Origin: Metridium senile
Taxonomy: Eukaryota; Cnidaria; Anthozoa; Actiniaria; Metridiidae
Assembly (NCBI GenBank): GCA_949775045.1
Contig: OX459095.1
Coordinates: 36,713,268-36,777,267, forward strand
DNA: 64,000 nt
Direction: 5' to 3'
In this document: positions 33,539-44,885 of the stretch, in pieces
Layout of the letters: every line of letters begins with the position of its first letter
Numbering within the stretch: position 1 is the stretch's first letter
Translations under genes and position numbers: made by a program
Notes under the pieces: model-generated
Told to the model about the DNA's origin: nothing
Databases searched by the model: none
Seen by the model: the letters and a program-made list of their open reading frames with translations, nothing else

Positions 33539-34089
33539 CTCAAAAACGTTCAGCCGGGGTGCAGAAAACAACACTTGAGCGATGTCCACTTCGGTCTTCG
33601 ACTGATTGACCAAGTAATGCATGCAAGGCGTCGTTTTAATTTATACCCACCCCGAACCAATCAGAGTCGTTTATTTTCCCGCCAGAGACCATTTCTTCGT
33701 GGGAATGTGTTATAAATAACATTCCTTCAACATAATATACATATTCAATGACTTTGCATAGTTTGATATTCACTGTGTGTGAAGTTAAGATAATTTCTTA
33801 AAACACTGCCGAAAAAAATTGCTAGGTTTTTATGTTTTGAAGTTGTTACAGTCGATCTAAGTTGCCTAAATTGGCTGTTTTTTTACGATCATTTTTGCAT
33901 AATTAGCAACGATAATGAGCGTCAAAACAATAATACTATTTGCAACAATCTTGTATTAACCGTATTTAACATCAGCAATGAGTCAATTTGTATTCCTTAT
34001 TGTAGTTAGAGCAATATTTATTCCAACTCGATATAAATCATGCATGTATTTTCGGGGTTTTGATCCGGATCGTTTTGTTTATACAAAGC

Positions 34090-35225
34090 CAATTATATCC
34101 TCGTGCGAGTGTTACTAAAAATAGATATGGCAAGACTTTTAGATACTGCCCTTTGAAATACTAAAATGAATCTGATAGAAGTCATAAAAAAATATTATAT
34201 AATGCATGAGACTCACAACACAATTCCTTCAATATAGCAAATTTATATAATAGTAGAATAGAATAGTAGTAGTGTTTTTGGATAGAAGATAGATATACCG
34301 GTAGTTGTTCTTTGAGAGCAGATTGTCTATTATCCCATCTTTAAAGTCTACAAAATGAAATTTACAAGATAATGACCGATCTTATTTCTGATACAAACTC
34401 CAGTATAAATGTTTTATTTTATATCTTTTGTAAGAAACGAAACACAGATTTGAGTAGTACGTTATTTTAGCAATAATGCGATGCTTATCTAAACAAATAA
34501 TGCAGTTTCTAATTGCAATATTTGGCAGACTTGCTACAAGTCGACTATACACTCTTTATTTTGACGAGTCGCTAAACGACTAGATAAACGAGAGAGAAAC
34601 GAGAGAAACGAGAGAAACCAATACGAAAAAAAAACGGACTTTGAGAAAGTCTAAAGAGCAATGCTCAAAATTAATGTATTTTCTTTTATTTAGAAGACAC
34701 AGATTTATTAAAATAACCGATAAGTAACGTACCCTGCCATTTCCACCCCTTTATATGTAGATTTATGCCGAACCTTTATTCATCGGCCAACATCTATTGA
34801 GCGGCCACTTTGAAAAGTCCCTAGGGTGACCGTTTATTAGAGGTACAACTCAATTTCTTGAATATTGTACAAATTTCAACAAAAATAATATTAAATTGGA
34901 CGTCAACGGCGGAAAACACAACACTTAGGGACTTATGAAAGGGTCTATAGGAGATTTACTGTTCTTTTGATATCATTTGTATAAATTTGAACAAACATTT
35001 TTCTAATTATTATAGCTGCTTTTATAGATACATGAATGCTTTGTAGATGTAAGCACTTTATAATCATGGCAGCTATAGCAAATGTGTAGAATACGAAATC
35101 AAAATATTACATTACCGGTATTAGAATGCTGCCAAGCACCTTGTACACGTGAGAATGATAATTATCTTACCAGTTGTCACGCAATGCTCCTTGCTTTTGT
35201 ATAAACAAAAAGCTACAAAACCATC
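34090..35225. other. Centre of the TTAA-flanked element
   Basis: A+T-rich sequence between the long TIRs. Only short random frames occur. AGAGAAACGAGAGAAACGAGAG at about 34,588-34,615 is a small direct repeat. No transposase remnant was recognised. Confidence 0.6.
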
Positions 35226-35957
35226 AAAACCCCGAAAATACATGCATAATTTATATCGAGTTGGAATAAATATTGTTCTAACTACAATAAGGAAACCGTA
35301 TTTAACATCAGCAATGAGTCAATTTGTATTTAATACAAGATTGTTGCAAATAGTATTATTGTTTTGACGCTCATTATCGTTGCTAATTATGCAAAAATGA
35401 TCGTAAAAAAACAGCCAATTTAGGCAACTTAGATCGACTGTAACAACTTCAAAACATAAAAACCTAGCAATTTTTTTCGGCAGTGTTTTAAGAAATTATC
35501 TTAACTTCACACACAGTGAATATCAAACTATTCCGTTATATCGAACATAGTTTAATTCGCGGCTGTTTTGAGGGTATTTTTTAGCTCATGAAAACTGTGT
35601 CCTGAACAAAATTCTGCCAAAAATTCATCGTTAAAGCTACAAGTCTGTAATACGCTATGAGGCATATAGAGATAGCATATTTAAAGATTATTAGGTTTTT
35701 AAGGTTAAATATTGTTTGTATTTTGTGCACGAGATCGCCGAGTGGTCTCTATTTCAGAGTCGTCGAATTAGCATATTTGCCTTCTCGCATAATAATTCAA
35801 ATTTCTCCCAAACGAAAACAAATTTTTAAAAACTAAGTTCACAGGAGTGCTTATAACATGATAGGGTATCGAACTACAAAATATGAACAAAATCGATGAA
35901 TCGACTTTTGCCACGATATTTCGAATTTGTCTGGTTCTTCCCGACAGTCACTCTTAA

Positions 35958-36943
35958 GTCTCTTGATTTGTGATAGAATGTGAGTTGAACTAGAATTTGT
36001 TGACTCCAGATTTTTGATAAACTACTCAGATTTCGCGCGATTAAGTTTTTATTTATCGCGAAATTAATGCCGTGATAATAATGCGGAAAATGCCGATCTT
36101 GCGAGCTTTAATAATAATAATAAGCACAGAGAGGAACAGATTATGAAGTCAAGGAGCATGGAGTCATTTAAACTGGATTTGCAAGATACTGACGACTTGA
36201 TAAAGACAAAGAAGAGAGATCTAGACGCGAAGACACACTTGTGCCAGAGACGTGATGAAAAGGTGAGCAAAACCTTATGATTTTCTTTATAAGAGATTGT
36301 ATTTAATAATTCTTACAATGTTGTGATAATTCTTAATAGTATTTTCGATTTTTATTATCGTGCAAACAATGTTTTAAGCCGCTTTCAGCTCAAGTTATTT
36401 ACTTGTAGCTGAAGCCAAAGAGATGTATTGACATGTAAAATAAACAGCATTAACTCTCATTATTGGCTTTTGGTTCTTCTGTAGTATTTTTGCCTTCGTC
36501 TAAACAATAATATTGTTGATTTTTTGCTTAGCAACCAGCCGTGCGCACGGCTGACTGTCTGACACACTGCATGAAAAATTGGATTTTCAATATATTATTT
36601 TGCAACAAAAGTATGTGTAATTTTTTTTTAGTATTTCTATTTGTTGATCCTTACAATTACGAGCAATCAAATAAATAAATACACATTAAGAAAAAGCAGA
36701 ACATATATTTTAAAATGTTTTAATTTTCAATATCAAATATTTTTTGTAACAATATAATTTTCATAACAGATAATCTAGGCCAGCTAATCTAAAGAGGGCC
36801 ACAACGATTGTCTATATGAGATTGTCTATATACATATGATTAAGAAACAATGATTAAAAACTACTAATAAATTGTCCTCTTGTTAAACTATAGACTGAAT
36901 TGAAATATGGCGACCAATTTTAATGGCTATTGTTCTTGATTGG
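35958..36943. other. Spacer with one possible orphan exon
   Basis: At 36,067-36,255 the plus strand encodes a charged, helical peptide (KSRSMESFKLDLQDTDDLIK, then KKRDLDAKTHLCQRRDEK) without an ATG, ending at a good donor, AAAAG|GTGAGC. It could be an internal exon or a LINE ORF1 coiled-coil remnant. The rest shows nothing recognisable. 36,896-36,925 repeats a stretch found at 42,966-42,993 (GAATTGAAATA, then GGCGACCAATTTT). Confidence 0.4.
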
Positions 36944-37271
36944 TTAGCCTTGTGATGCAGATAACAGTTTATGCTCTTGAAGGTGATTGTAGACCATTTT
37001 GTGCACAGCTCGCTTGACTATCTTCGAGAAGACAGGGATTACAGATATGGTTTGGTAGTTTGTGGGATCTGTTTTAGGTCCGGCTTTATGAACAGTTGTA
37101 ACTAGACCATGCTTCCACTCATCTGGGATAGAACATTCAGAAATCGTTCTGTTCAGTAATACAGTTACAGGTTTACATATAGCGTCGGCTCCATCTTTTA
37201 GAAGACGCGCTGGAAAACCAGAGAGACCAGTTGACTTCTTTGTAGGTAAAGTTTTCAATTGCTTTAATAGC
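36944..37271 (-). pseudogene. LINE reverse transcriptase finger fragment (downstream piece of the split LINE)
   Basis: The minus strand reads LLKQLKTLPTKKSTGLSGFP, ARLLKDGADAICKPVTVLLN, ECSIPDEWKHGLVTTVHKAG and YQTISVIPVFSKIVKRAV, the standard LINE finger motifs. It is cut at LSASQG, just before the expected first palm block. The upstream codons are at 41,035-41,258; joining at 37,271 and 41,035 gives an in-frame ...FVLRV/LLKQL. The catalytic YADD part is lost. Confidence 0.82.
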
Positions 37272-38492
37272 GTGTCCACGGTAGAACCAGGCAAAACCAG
37301 GCAGTGGGTGCTACATGGGGGTTCACCGATTTTGCTCAAACTAGGTACAGTTGTAGGTCCAAGTAAGTTATTTATTATCCCAGAAACTCAGTTGGATCTC
37401 TCACTTTGGTGGGAAGTTAGACCACCCCCCCCCCCCCCTCCCCCCTTAAAATACCCATTTTGCCTCGAAAACCAGCCAAATTATTGCTTATTTTTAATGA
37501 AACAGAAAACCTTTACTATTGACGACAATAATGTAAAACATGTTTCCTTATAAAGTACAAATGTCAGTAAGTGTCACCAAGCACGGAGGTACATTTTTCT
37601 TTTAAGCCGTTTCCATGGCAACAATTTGTTTCAGAGCAAAAATTGCCAATTTTGAAATTACTGTAATATCTCTAGGTTTAAAAATTTTAAATTTTAAATT
37701 CTAATATTAAAATATCTCAAAAGTCCACCATGAAAATGTCAAAAATGGCCAATAGTCAACTCAATCTATGTCTTAAATTACCAAAACAAGAAGAAAATCT
37801 GCGGGCACTTGTTAACCTTAACTTATATGACGGGTTTGCTCAACCCTACTATGTCAATATCACAAAATTCGAGAACATTCATGCCCGCAAAAAAACTGGT
37901 TGACATCCTCCCAATAGCATTAAATTGGCTTCTAATAACCAGGTTGAGTCTATATTATGCTCAATGTATCTTAATTTCAAGGATAATAAAAATTGTAAAT
38001 GTCAAGTCAAAGGGGAAATATCCTAAGTGATACGTTTTCGTCATGAAAAAACCACCGCTCACTAAGTAGCTTATATCTCGCAAGTCGGGCGCGATAAACT
38101 TTCGATCTTTATTGCAATCTACTAAGCTAAGGTTGTTTAAATTAGGGTCATACAAACATTTTGCGCTTTTTATCTGCTTTCTTTACATCAACCTCAAACT
38201 TTTTACTGATTTTTACTAATTAGATGCATGACATATATGCAAATTAGGCTGTGCAAAAATTTAACTATTAAAACATTATTATTTCCTTCAACTTTATTGT
38301 ATTATCTCACTAAACTAAATACAATCTTGGTTTTGATTTCAAACCTCTCAAAACTAAATAAAACCCAGCTGAAGACAACTTTGGTGAAGTAGATGTACTG
38401 TTTTGAAATTGATGCAAATTACTTGTAAATTATGCAAACTTGATTGCCTTTCATTCTAATGATATGATCAGTGTAAATCGTGTGGTCCTACA

Positions 38493-40012
38493 CTGAATTG
38501 TTCGACGGTATAACTTACAAAAACCAGAAAGGTAAATACAATCCAGTTAGCTAAAGCAAATAGCTTGTATTTTGGATTGATATCGTTCAGAAGTTCTTTG
38601 TATTAAAGAGCACATGATAGGATAATTAATATTCAGTCGTAGATCATAAGATTTCATTCTAATATCATAGCTTGTTATATTAATAGCTTTTGTCAGGAGC
38701 CCATTGCCTGCTTTTGTACCATGATTAGAATATATCAAGAAAATCAAATCATTGGCGTCGGCTTGTACCTTGCTTAGTTATCGACAATAAACCGCAGTGA
38801 GACCATTAAATCTTACAATGATCTCTTGTCGACTGATCTAGACTGCAAGCAAGTAACAATGTTTCAGCTAGCAAAGCGTCTTAGAAACTGGATAATTCTG
38901 ACAGGTTAATTTTTTATACACTTCACTGTTTCAATGTAATACTTCTATGTACTTTTGGAGCTCGGCATGTCATGCTATTCGAATGAACGCCGAATTTATC
39001 ATATACTACAAATGGTCATAGACATCGTATGGTCTTTCGTCAAGATATCCTAGTAGAGATAAGAAATACCGTTTACAGAATGCACAAGAAATACAACTGA
39101 TGCATTTTCAGAATTTGAAAGTTTTGAGAGAACAAGTATATCAGAGAGTGGTCTTGTTCTGTTAAGATTTGGGGGTTTTGGAAATGATTCGAATAGAATG
39201 ACTGTTTGTCCAAAGCACAGAGAAGTACTCTGCATCTACTGGCGATCAGTCTATCATTGTCAATATCCTTTGCACAAATTGTGCGAGCCTGATAAATGGG
39301 ATAGAGGAGTTCACAGATAACTAGAGAGATCAAAGACCAGTAGCATGTTTTAGTAAAAAATGTTTTAAGACGATAGTTATACCCTTATATTTTTATATAC
39401 TCTTTTTATTTAAAATAATCAGAAAACAAAGTATACATATCACTGAATAATATGTTACTTTGATGTAAAATGAAATCTAAAGACGCGACAAGTGCTGATA
39501 TTATGTGAGCATAGGAGACGTTATCTGTTAACTGACAATTAACATGAATATTTTTCTACATTTCACTAGAACCAGCAGCCATGAGATATTCTATCAGAGA
39601 ATTAAAACAAAGTTAAATTCGTATTTTTTTTATCGCAATCCATACTGAAAAAACATTGAGCAGGTTTAAATGGATTGTGTCATCACCCCTCCATCTTCGA
39701 TTTCGAAACCATTGAGTCCCGTAATTTGCGTTACATGAACACACTGAAATAATACATTTAAGATATTCAGACCAGCTATAAGAAAGTTTTTTATCGACTT
39801 TATCGTATTCCTGATTACAATGGTACAAAAGCTTTCAACAAGTTATCATATCAAAACGAAGTCTTATATGCCTACGACTGAATATCATCATGTAATGCTG
39901 TCTAACAAAGGAATTCTTCACCATATAAACCCAAAACACAAGCAATTTGCTTCAGCTAACTGGATTTTACTTACCTTCTGATTCTACTAAGTTATCCCGT
40001 CGAACAACCCAG
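38493..40012. mobile_element. Nested long-TIR element, 1.5 kb
   Basis: The arms begin CTGAATTGTTCGACGGTATA on the left and the inverse of CCGTCGAACAACCCAG on the right. They continue with GATTGTATTTACC/ATCCAGTTAGCTAAAGCAAA-like homology for roughly 200 bp with gaps. CCTACA and CTTACA lie just outside, an imperfect 6-bp TSD. No coding capacity. Confidence 0.7.
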
Positions 40013-40091
40013 CTTACAACACGATATAAAATTATTAAAATGAAAGGTAAATTAAGCAGTCAAAGCATGACGAATTAAGTGCTTATAAACA

Positions 40092-40319
40092 AGTCGTACC
40101 TATTATCGCGCACATTATATTATCATGCTATTCGTAAAAAAATATATATATCTTCTAAAAACTGTTTCAAAATTAATTAAAGCAATAATTGCTGCTTATT
40201 CTGTTGCAACTAACTGTTTTGTTCCATATTTTCAATCGAGTTTTACGCAGAACAGAAGATATATATTATTTTCTACAAAAAAGTACGATAATAGGATGTG
40301 CGCGATAATAGGTACGACT
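40092..40319. mobile_element. 228-bp MITE with perfect 22-bp TIRs
   Basis: It begins AGTCGTACCTATTATCGCGC (plus AC) and ends with the exact reverse complement. ACA flanks both sides (40,089-40,091 and 40,320-40,322), a 3-bp TSD that fits a Harbinger- or CACTA-type mobiliser. The perfect TIR suggests recent activity. It is the sharpest small element in this nest. Confidence 0.82.
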
Positions 40320-41034
40320 ACATTACATATGTAGTCACAGAAATATCTGCTTTGAATAAATTTTAATGTCCTTGAAATTAAGATACATTAAGCATAATAA
40401 AGACTCAACCTGGTTATTAGAAGCCAATGTAATGCTATTGGGAGAATTTCAACCAGTTTTTTTGCGGACATGAATCTTCTCGAATTTTGTGATATTGACA
40501 TAGTAGGGTTGAGCAAACCCGTCATATAAGTTAAGGTTAACAAGTGCCCGCAGATTTTCTTCTTGTTTTGGTAATTTAAGACATAGATTGAGTTGACTAT
40601 TGGCCATTTTTGACATTTTCATGGTGGACGTTTGAGATATTAATTTTTAAACCTAGAGATATTACAGTAATTTCAAAATTGGCAATTTTTGCTCCGAAAC
40701 AAATTGTTGCCATGGAAACGGCTTAAACGAAAAATGTACCTCAGTACTTGGAAACACTTACTGGCATCTGTACTTCATAGGGAAACAAGTTTTACATCAC
40801 TGTCACAAAAATATTAAATGTTTTCTGTTTCATTAAAAATTAGCTATATTTTTGCTGATTTTCGAGGCAAAATGGGTATTTTAAGGGGGGGTGGTCTAAC
40901 TTCCCCCAAAAGTGACAGATCCAGCTGAGTTTCTGGGATAACAAATAACTTACTAGGACCTACAACTGTACCAAGTTTGAGCAAAAACAGTGAACCCCCA
41001 TGTAGCACCTACTGCCTGGTCCTATCACGGACAC

Positions 41035-41258
41035 ACTCTTAAAACGAATGCTTCATCATTCAAAGACAGTTTAAAAGTTGGACATATGTTAGGTTGCTGA
41101 AAGCTTTGGCGAGTAACTGAAGGTAAAGACTGACGTATTGTACTGATTATAGTTTTGAAACTGAGAAGATATGAGTTTCGGGTCTGTGATATCACAACCA
41201 TCAATAGAGAGTGAGCTAACTTGACTAGAAGAGGACTGTGTGGAAATAGTTTTCTATA
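41035..41258 (-). pseudogene. Middle fragment of the split LINE polymerase
   Basis: The minus strand reads STQSSSSQVSSLSIDGCDIT, DPKLISSQ and later SLNDEAFVLRV, the linker between endonuclease and RT fingers. Small frame breaks occur around 41,150. Its upstream joint at about 41,258 (CTATTTCCACACAG) continues codon for codon from the plus-strand half that ends at 44,454 (KTIKSA). The two halves are therefore one gene now lying on opposite strands. Confidence 0.75.
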
Positions 41259-41261
41259 CAC

Positions 41262-41720
41262 AAATTTTGAATATAGCTAAAATAAGTGGTGCTCAGGTTC
41301 ATTAAAATCACCACTCATTGCTTTTGCATTCTTACTGAGAATGCTTTTGCATTCTTAACTGTCAGTAAGAATGCAAAAGCAATGAGTGGTGATTAAAATG
41401 AACCCGAGCACAACTTATTTTAGCTAGGACATGTATTGTTTTTCAATTGTTTGACTATTTTAAAGTTCTGTAACCCTTTGTGGGATGGTTTCATAATAGA
41501 ATCACTATGGTAAAAACAATTTATGGTAAAGTTCCATATAAGCGTTTTTGATTTCCAGCAAAATAGCAATCCAACTCAGTAGCAAAAATATTATGCTATA
41601 GTATGCTTCTTGAATTTCAGCATAGTTTCTATAAGCAAATTTTGAATATAGCTAACATAAGTGGTGCTCAGGTTCATTTAAATCACCACTCATTGCTTTT
41701 GCATTCTTACTGAAAGTTAA
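41262..41720. repeat. Foldback repeats at the inner border of the split LINE
   Basis: 41,275-41,428 is a hairpin: AAGTGGTGCTCAGGTTCATT and its inverse, with GCATTCTTACTGA arms in the centre. The outer part of the hairpin is repeated at 41,632-41,715. 41,555-41,632 is the reverse complement of 44,447-44,620 (CTGAAATTCAAGAAGCATAC, then TTTTTGCTACTGAGTTGGA). Confidence 0.8.
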
Positions 41721-42985
41721 TAGAACATCCACATATTTTGTTCATGCAAGTATCTTTTTATTCAGTCAATACCCATTGCTTTTGTACATTCAATGCAAGC
41801 ATTCTTACTGATAGTTATAAAAAAGAAAGAACAGTCATAAATTTTGAACATGCAAATATTTTATGTGATCTTTTTACGTGTAAAAACTCATTAGATATCA
41901 TTACAGTTTGTTAATTTCCAACATGTGCAGTAGCACTCTAGTCTAATCATGATTACAACATCTGCAGTAGCACTCATTAAATATCATTACAGTTTGTTAA
42001 TTTCCAACATGTGAAGTAGCACTACTATGTGTACTAGAGTGCTGTCAATAAGACCATGAAAAATGCATAGCTATTTAGCCATTTGTGCATGTAATTACTG
42101 CTTTTTTTCATTATACAGTACACGACCGTGTGATTAGCTGTAATTATGCATACCTATAGTTATGCCTATTTCACAGGTTTATTGATTTGATGGCACTCTA
42201 ATACATTACAATTATAATTAACTTTGCAGAATCTCTGTCACTCAACTGAGATTCAAAGTATCTTCGTAATCATCTTTTTTAACTTGGAATTGTCTAATAA
42301 AAATGATTTCAAAATAATTACATTTTTGTCTAATTTTAAACTAAAAGAATTGCATTTACTGTAATAATAAAACTAAATACTTGCTGGTGGCAGGCACGAC
42401 ATTCCCCTTTTTTAGGTATACCTCATGTGAATTGAAATGGTAGATTTTAACTCTCAAATATATTGAAAATAGAAGTACAAAATGTAAAAACAATTATGTA
42501 GATAATTTGCATATACCACTTGAGTAACATTTTGCTGGCTTCGACAACAACCCCTTTTTGACCTCACAGGTGCAAGGCGTGTCCAATGTCAACAAACACA
42601 TCATATCTAGAATCAGTAGGCCTCATTCAGGAAATACCATCATTTATTAGCATCAGCTCAATTAGTGAGCTGTTAGGATACAACATTCCGAATTGCTTAT
42701 GGTAATCTGGACAAATGTGATGCTGGTTTGGACTTAATACAACAGTAGCAAATTACACTTATCATCTGCAGGCGGAACTTTATCACCAATAATCATAGAC
42801 AAATGGCAGACTTGGTAGACACCACATCTAAGTTTAACAAGATCATTTTTTAGTAAAAGGAATTTTGTGTGTGAGTATTTATGAGTGGTAATGAACTGAC
42901 AAATACTATTCAAATATTTCTTATTGATCTTGCAATAAGCATATTTTTCAAATTTAATACACCGAATCGAATTGAAATAAGGCGA
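41720..42985. other. Spacer with low-grade repeats
   Basis: ATATCATTACAGTTTGTTAATTTCC and GTAGCACTC-type pieces occur two or three times between 41,890 and 42,030. No open frame or recognisable motif on either strand. Confidence 0.5.
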
Positions 42986-42989
42986 CCAA

Positions 42990-44486
42990 TTTTTATAACA
43001 ACATGGCGGTAGCGGAGTCGGCTAGGCGTCCTTTAGCTCCGAGACATTTCTTACGTAATTCTCGCCACCCAACTGCTGTTTATAATTACAATTGTTGAAA
43101 TTCTCTCTAAATCTCGAGAGAGCGAATTTGATATCTCATATTTCCACCTGGGAAACAAACTAGCCTCTCCTAAGATTCCAGCTAGCTCCCTGGACTACAA
43201 TCCGAAGCAATGGCGTCAGAACAACTTATTACTTCCAAGGACTAAAGCAAGACAAGCTCTCAAGTTTCTTCGTTACTACTCAATTGCTATTTCTCTGGTC
43301 TTATTAAGCGGAGACGTGGCTCCAAATCCCGGCTGGTCCAACCAAAAACTTTTACAAGCTGGCCTAAAAATCGCCCATCTCAACATACGAAGTCTACCGA
43401 AGCACCTGGACGAATTAAACTCTTTCTTCATGACAACCCATTCGACATCCTATCCCTAAACGAAACCTGGCTTAATAGCTCCTGGCAAGACGCGGAATTG
43501 TCAATTGACGGCTATAATGTTATTAGACAAGACCGTGAACCAACCACAGAGGATGTGGAGTTGCAATATATACTAAAACCAAATTTAATGTACGCCATCG
43601 TCCTGATATTCCAACTGTTGGCCTTGAATCACTATGGCTTGAAATGACCTTTCCCAACAAGAGCAAAATGCTTATTTCATCGACCTATCGCCCACCTAAT
43701 GATGATAACAAGGAGTTCAAACAGAAATACGAAAGATCACTTGTACATGCCTGCAATGAAGGGAAATACGTTCTTGTACTCGGGGACTTTAATTATAATA
43801 TCTTGCCAAAAAAGCTCCCTTCTCATACGAAAGAGTTTATAAAACTATTCAACACTTATCAATTCTCTCAACCGATCAAGAACCCTACACGAATTGCTGA
43901 ACGATCGTCAACTTTATTGGACTTAGCCTTTACAACTGAAACGGGAAAAATTGTAAGCTCTGGAGTTCTAAGCAGTGCCATAAGCGATCATTCGCTTATT
44001 TACATTATACGTAGAGCGAAAATTCCCACTGGAGAAATCAAATCTATCAATTGCAGGAGTTACAAGCATTACCGTGCCGAAGAATTTGAATCTGATTTGC
44101 ATTCAGTCTCCTGGGAAAAAGTTGACACCTCGCTTACTTTGAATGAAGCCTGGCTTTTCTTTAAAGACACCTTCCTAAATCTTGCCAACAAATCCGTACC
44201 TAATTGTACAAAGCGAGTGCGTACCAACTCCCTTCAATGGATGAATGACTCAATTAGAAACCTTATCAAGGAAAGAAATTTTCATCACAGAAATGCCCAG
44301 AAATCAGGCTCTAGTAACGAATGGAGCATTTACAGGACTCTGAGAAACCAGGTAACTACGCTTATCAAAGATGCCAAACGAAATTTTTACACACAGCAAA
44401 TCGAAGAAAACAAAAAAGACTCAAATAAACTATGGAAAACCATCAAGTCTGCTATGCTGAAATTCAAGAAGCATACTACAGCATAA
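42990..44486 (+). pseudogene. LINE 5' half: leader, 2A-like motif and APE endonuclease
   Basis: After a 5' UTR the frame reads LRYYSIAISLVLLSGDVAPN, then PGW (about 43,301-43,336), a degenerate 2A-type sequence just before the endonuclease. AHLNIRSLPKHLDEL follows, and after a frameshift near 43,415, FDILSLNETWLNSS. A second shift near 43,550 leads to the frame 43,644-44,486, with MLISSTYRPPND, VLVLGDFNYNI, LDLAFTTE, SDHSLIYIIRR and KDSNKLWKTIKSA. Catalytic Glu, Asp/Asn and the SDH box are kept. True LINE coding ends at about 44,454; the last codons belong to an inserted repeat. The remaining polymerase is on the minus strand at 41,258-41,035 and 37,271-36,944. The class resembles the CR1/L2 elements known to carry 2A-like peptides. 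Confidence 0.83.
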
Positions 44487-44838
44487 TATTTTTGCTACTG
44501 AGTTGGACTTGCTACTCAAATAAACTATGGAAAATCATCAAGTCTGCTATGCTGAAATTCAAGAAGCATACTACAGCATAATATTTTTGCTACTGAGTTG
44601 GACTGCTATTTTGCTGGATATAAATATATGTTGTGGTATATTTCTTGAGATTTCTACATAGTATGGTTTACGGATTGCCACTCTTCCAGCCAGTATTAGT
44701 TAAATCTTATGAAGCCATAACCTGCTCTCTTGGTCTAGAACTGCCCTAACACTGAGGATCTGCCAACTCAAATTTTGAGCAACTTTTTAAAGGTCTATAA
44801 ATAAATTAACATAAAATTAAATATTTATGCTGAACATA
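44440..44838 (+). repeat. Tandem duplication and repeat arm after the LINE half
   Basis: The block beginning AAACTATGGAAAACCATCAA (44,431-44,507) is duplicated at 44,521-44,604 with few changes. Both copies contain the arm that pairs with 41,555-41,632. 44,640-44,838 shows nothing further. Confidence 0.75.
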
Positions 44839-44885
44839 GTTAGCTGTCAGAGGAGGAGTGCATGCAATCCCACAATTCTTTGCGA
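44839..44885 (+). repeat. 9-bp TSD and left TIR of the 9.7-kb element
   Basis: GTTAGCTGT (44,839-44,847) is followed by CAGAGGAGGAGTGCATGC, then TCCCACAATTCTTTGCG. It aligns with the right end when small gaps are allowed. Confidence 0.88.

Larger units (their letters stand above)
30649..33761 (-). mobile_element. Ngaro-type tyrosine-recombinase retrotransposon 2, degraded
   Basis: It has the same design as element 1: A (30,649-30,701), B (30,789-30,970), A' (30,971-31,023), body, B' (33,580-33,761), with A 53 bp and B 182 bp. B and B' have the same length. The body keeps gag exon 1, the zinc-knuckle part of gag exon 2 and a recombinase C-terminus; RT and RNase H are missing. ATAG flanks both junctions (30,645-30,648 and 33,758-33,761). 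The target is known exactly, because the other TIR of the host element keeps the empty site around 35,530. Confidence 0.86.
30232..35953. mobile_element. Long-TIR DNA transposon flanked by TTAA, non-autonomous, interrupted by an Ngaro-type element
   Basis: TTAA lies immediately outside both ends (30,228-30,231 and 35,954-35,957). The termini are GAGTGACTGTC and GACAGTCACTC. The left TIR is 30,232-30,648 plus 33,762-34,090 and the right TIR is about 35,225-35,953, roughly 730 bp each with high identity. The Ngaro-type insertion at 30,649-33,761 splits the left arm; the right arm shows the uninterrupted sequence. The 1.1-kb centre has no coding frame. TTAA targets with GAG...CTC ends fit the Sola3 superfamily as I recall it; piggyBac also uses TTAA but usually has other ends. 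Confidence 0.85.
37272..41034. mobile_element. Long-TIR DNA element of 3.76 kb inserted in a LINE
   Basis: The left arm 37,272-37,945 and right arm 40,395-41,034 are inverted copies with high identity. Termini are GTGTCC...GGACAC, followed inward by ACCAGGCAGT and CATGGGGGTTCA. Removing the element exactly restores the LINE frame, so the borders are well fixed, yet I see no TSD. It contains a nested palindromic element (38,493-40,012) and a 228-bp MITE (40,092-40,319). No transposase is encoded. A C-run at 37,426-37,444 lies in the left arm. Superfamily unknown. Confidence 0.8.
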
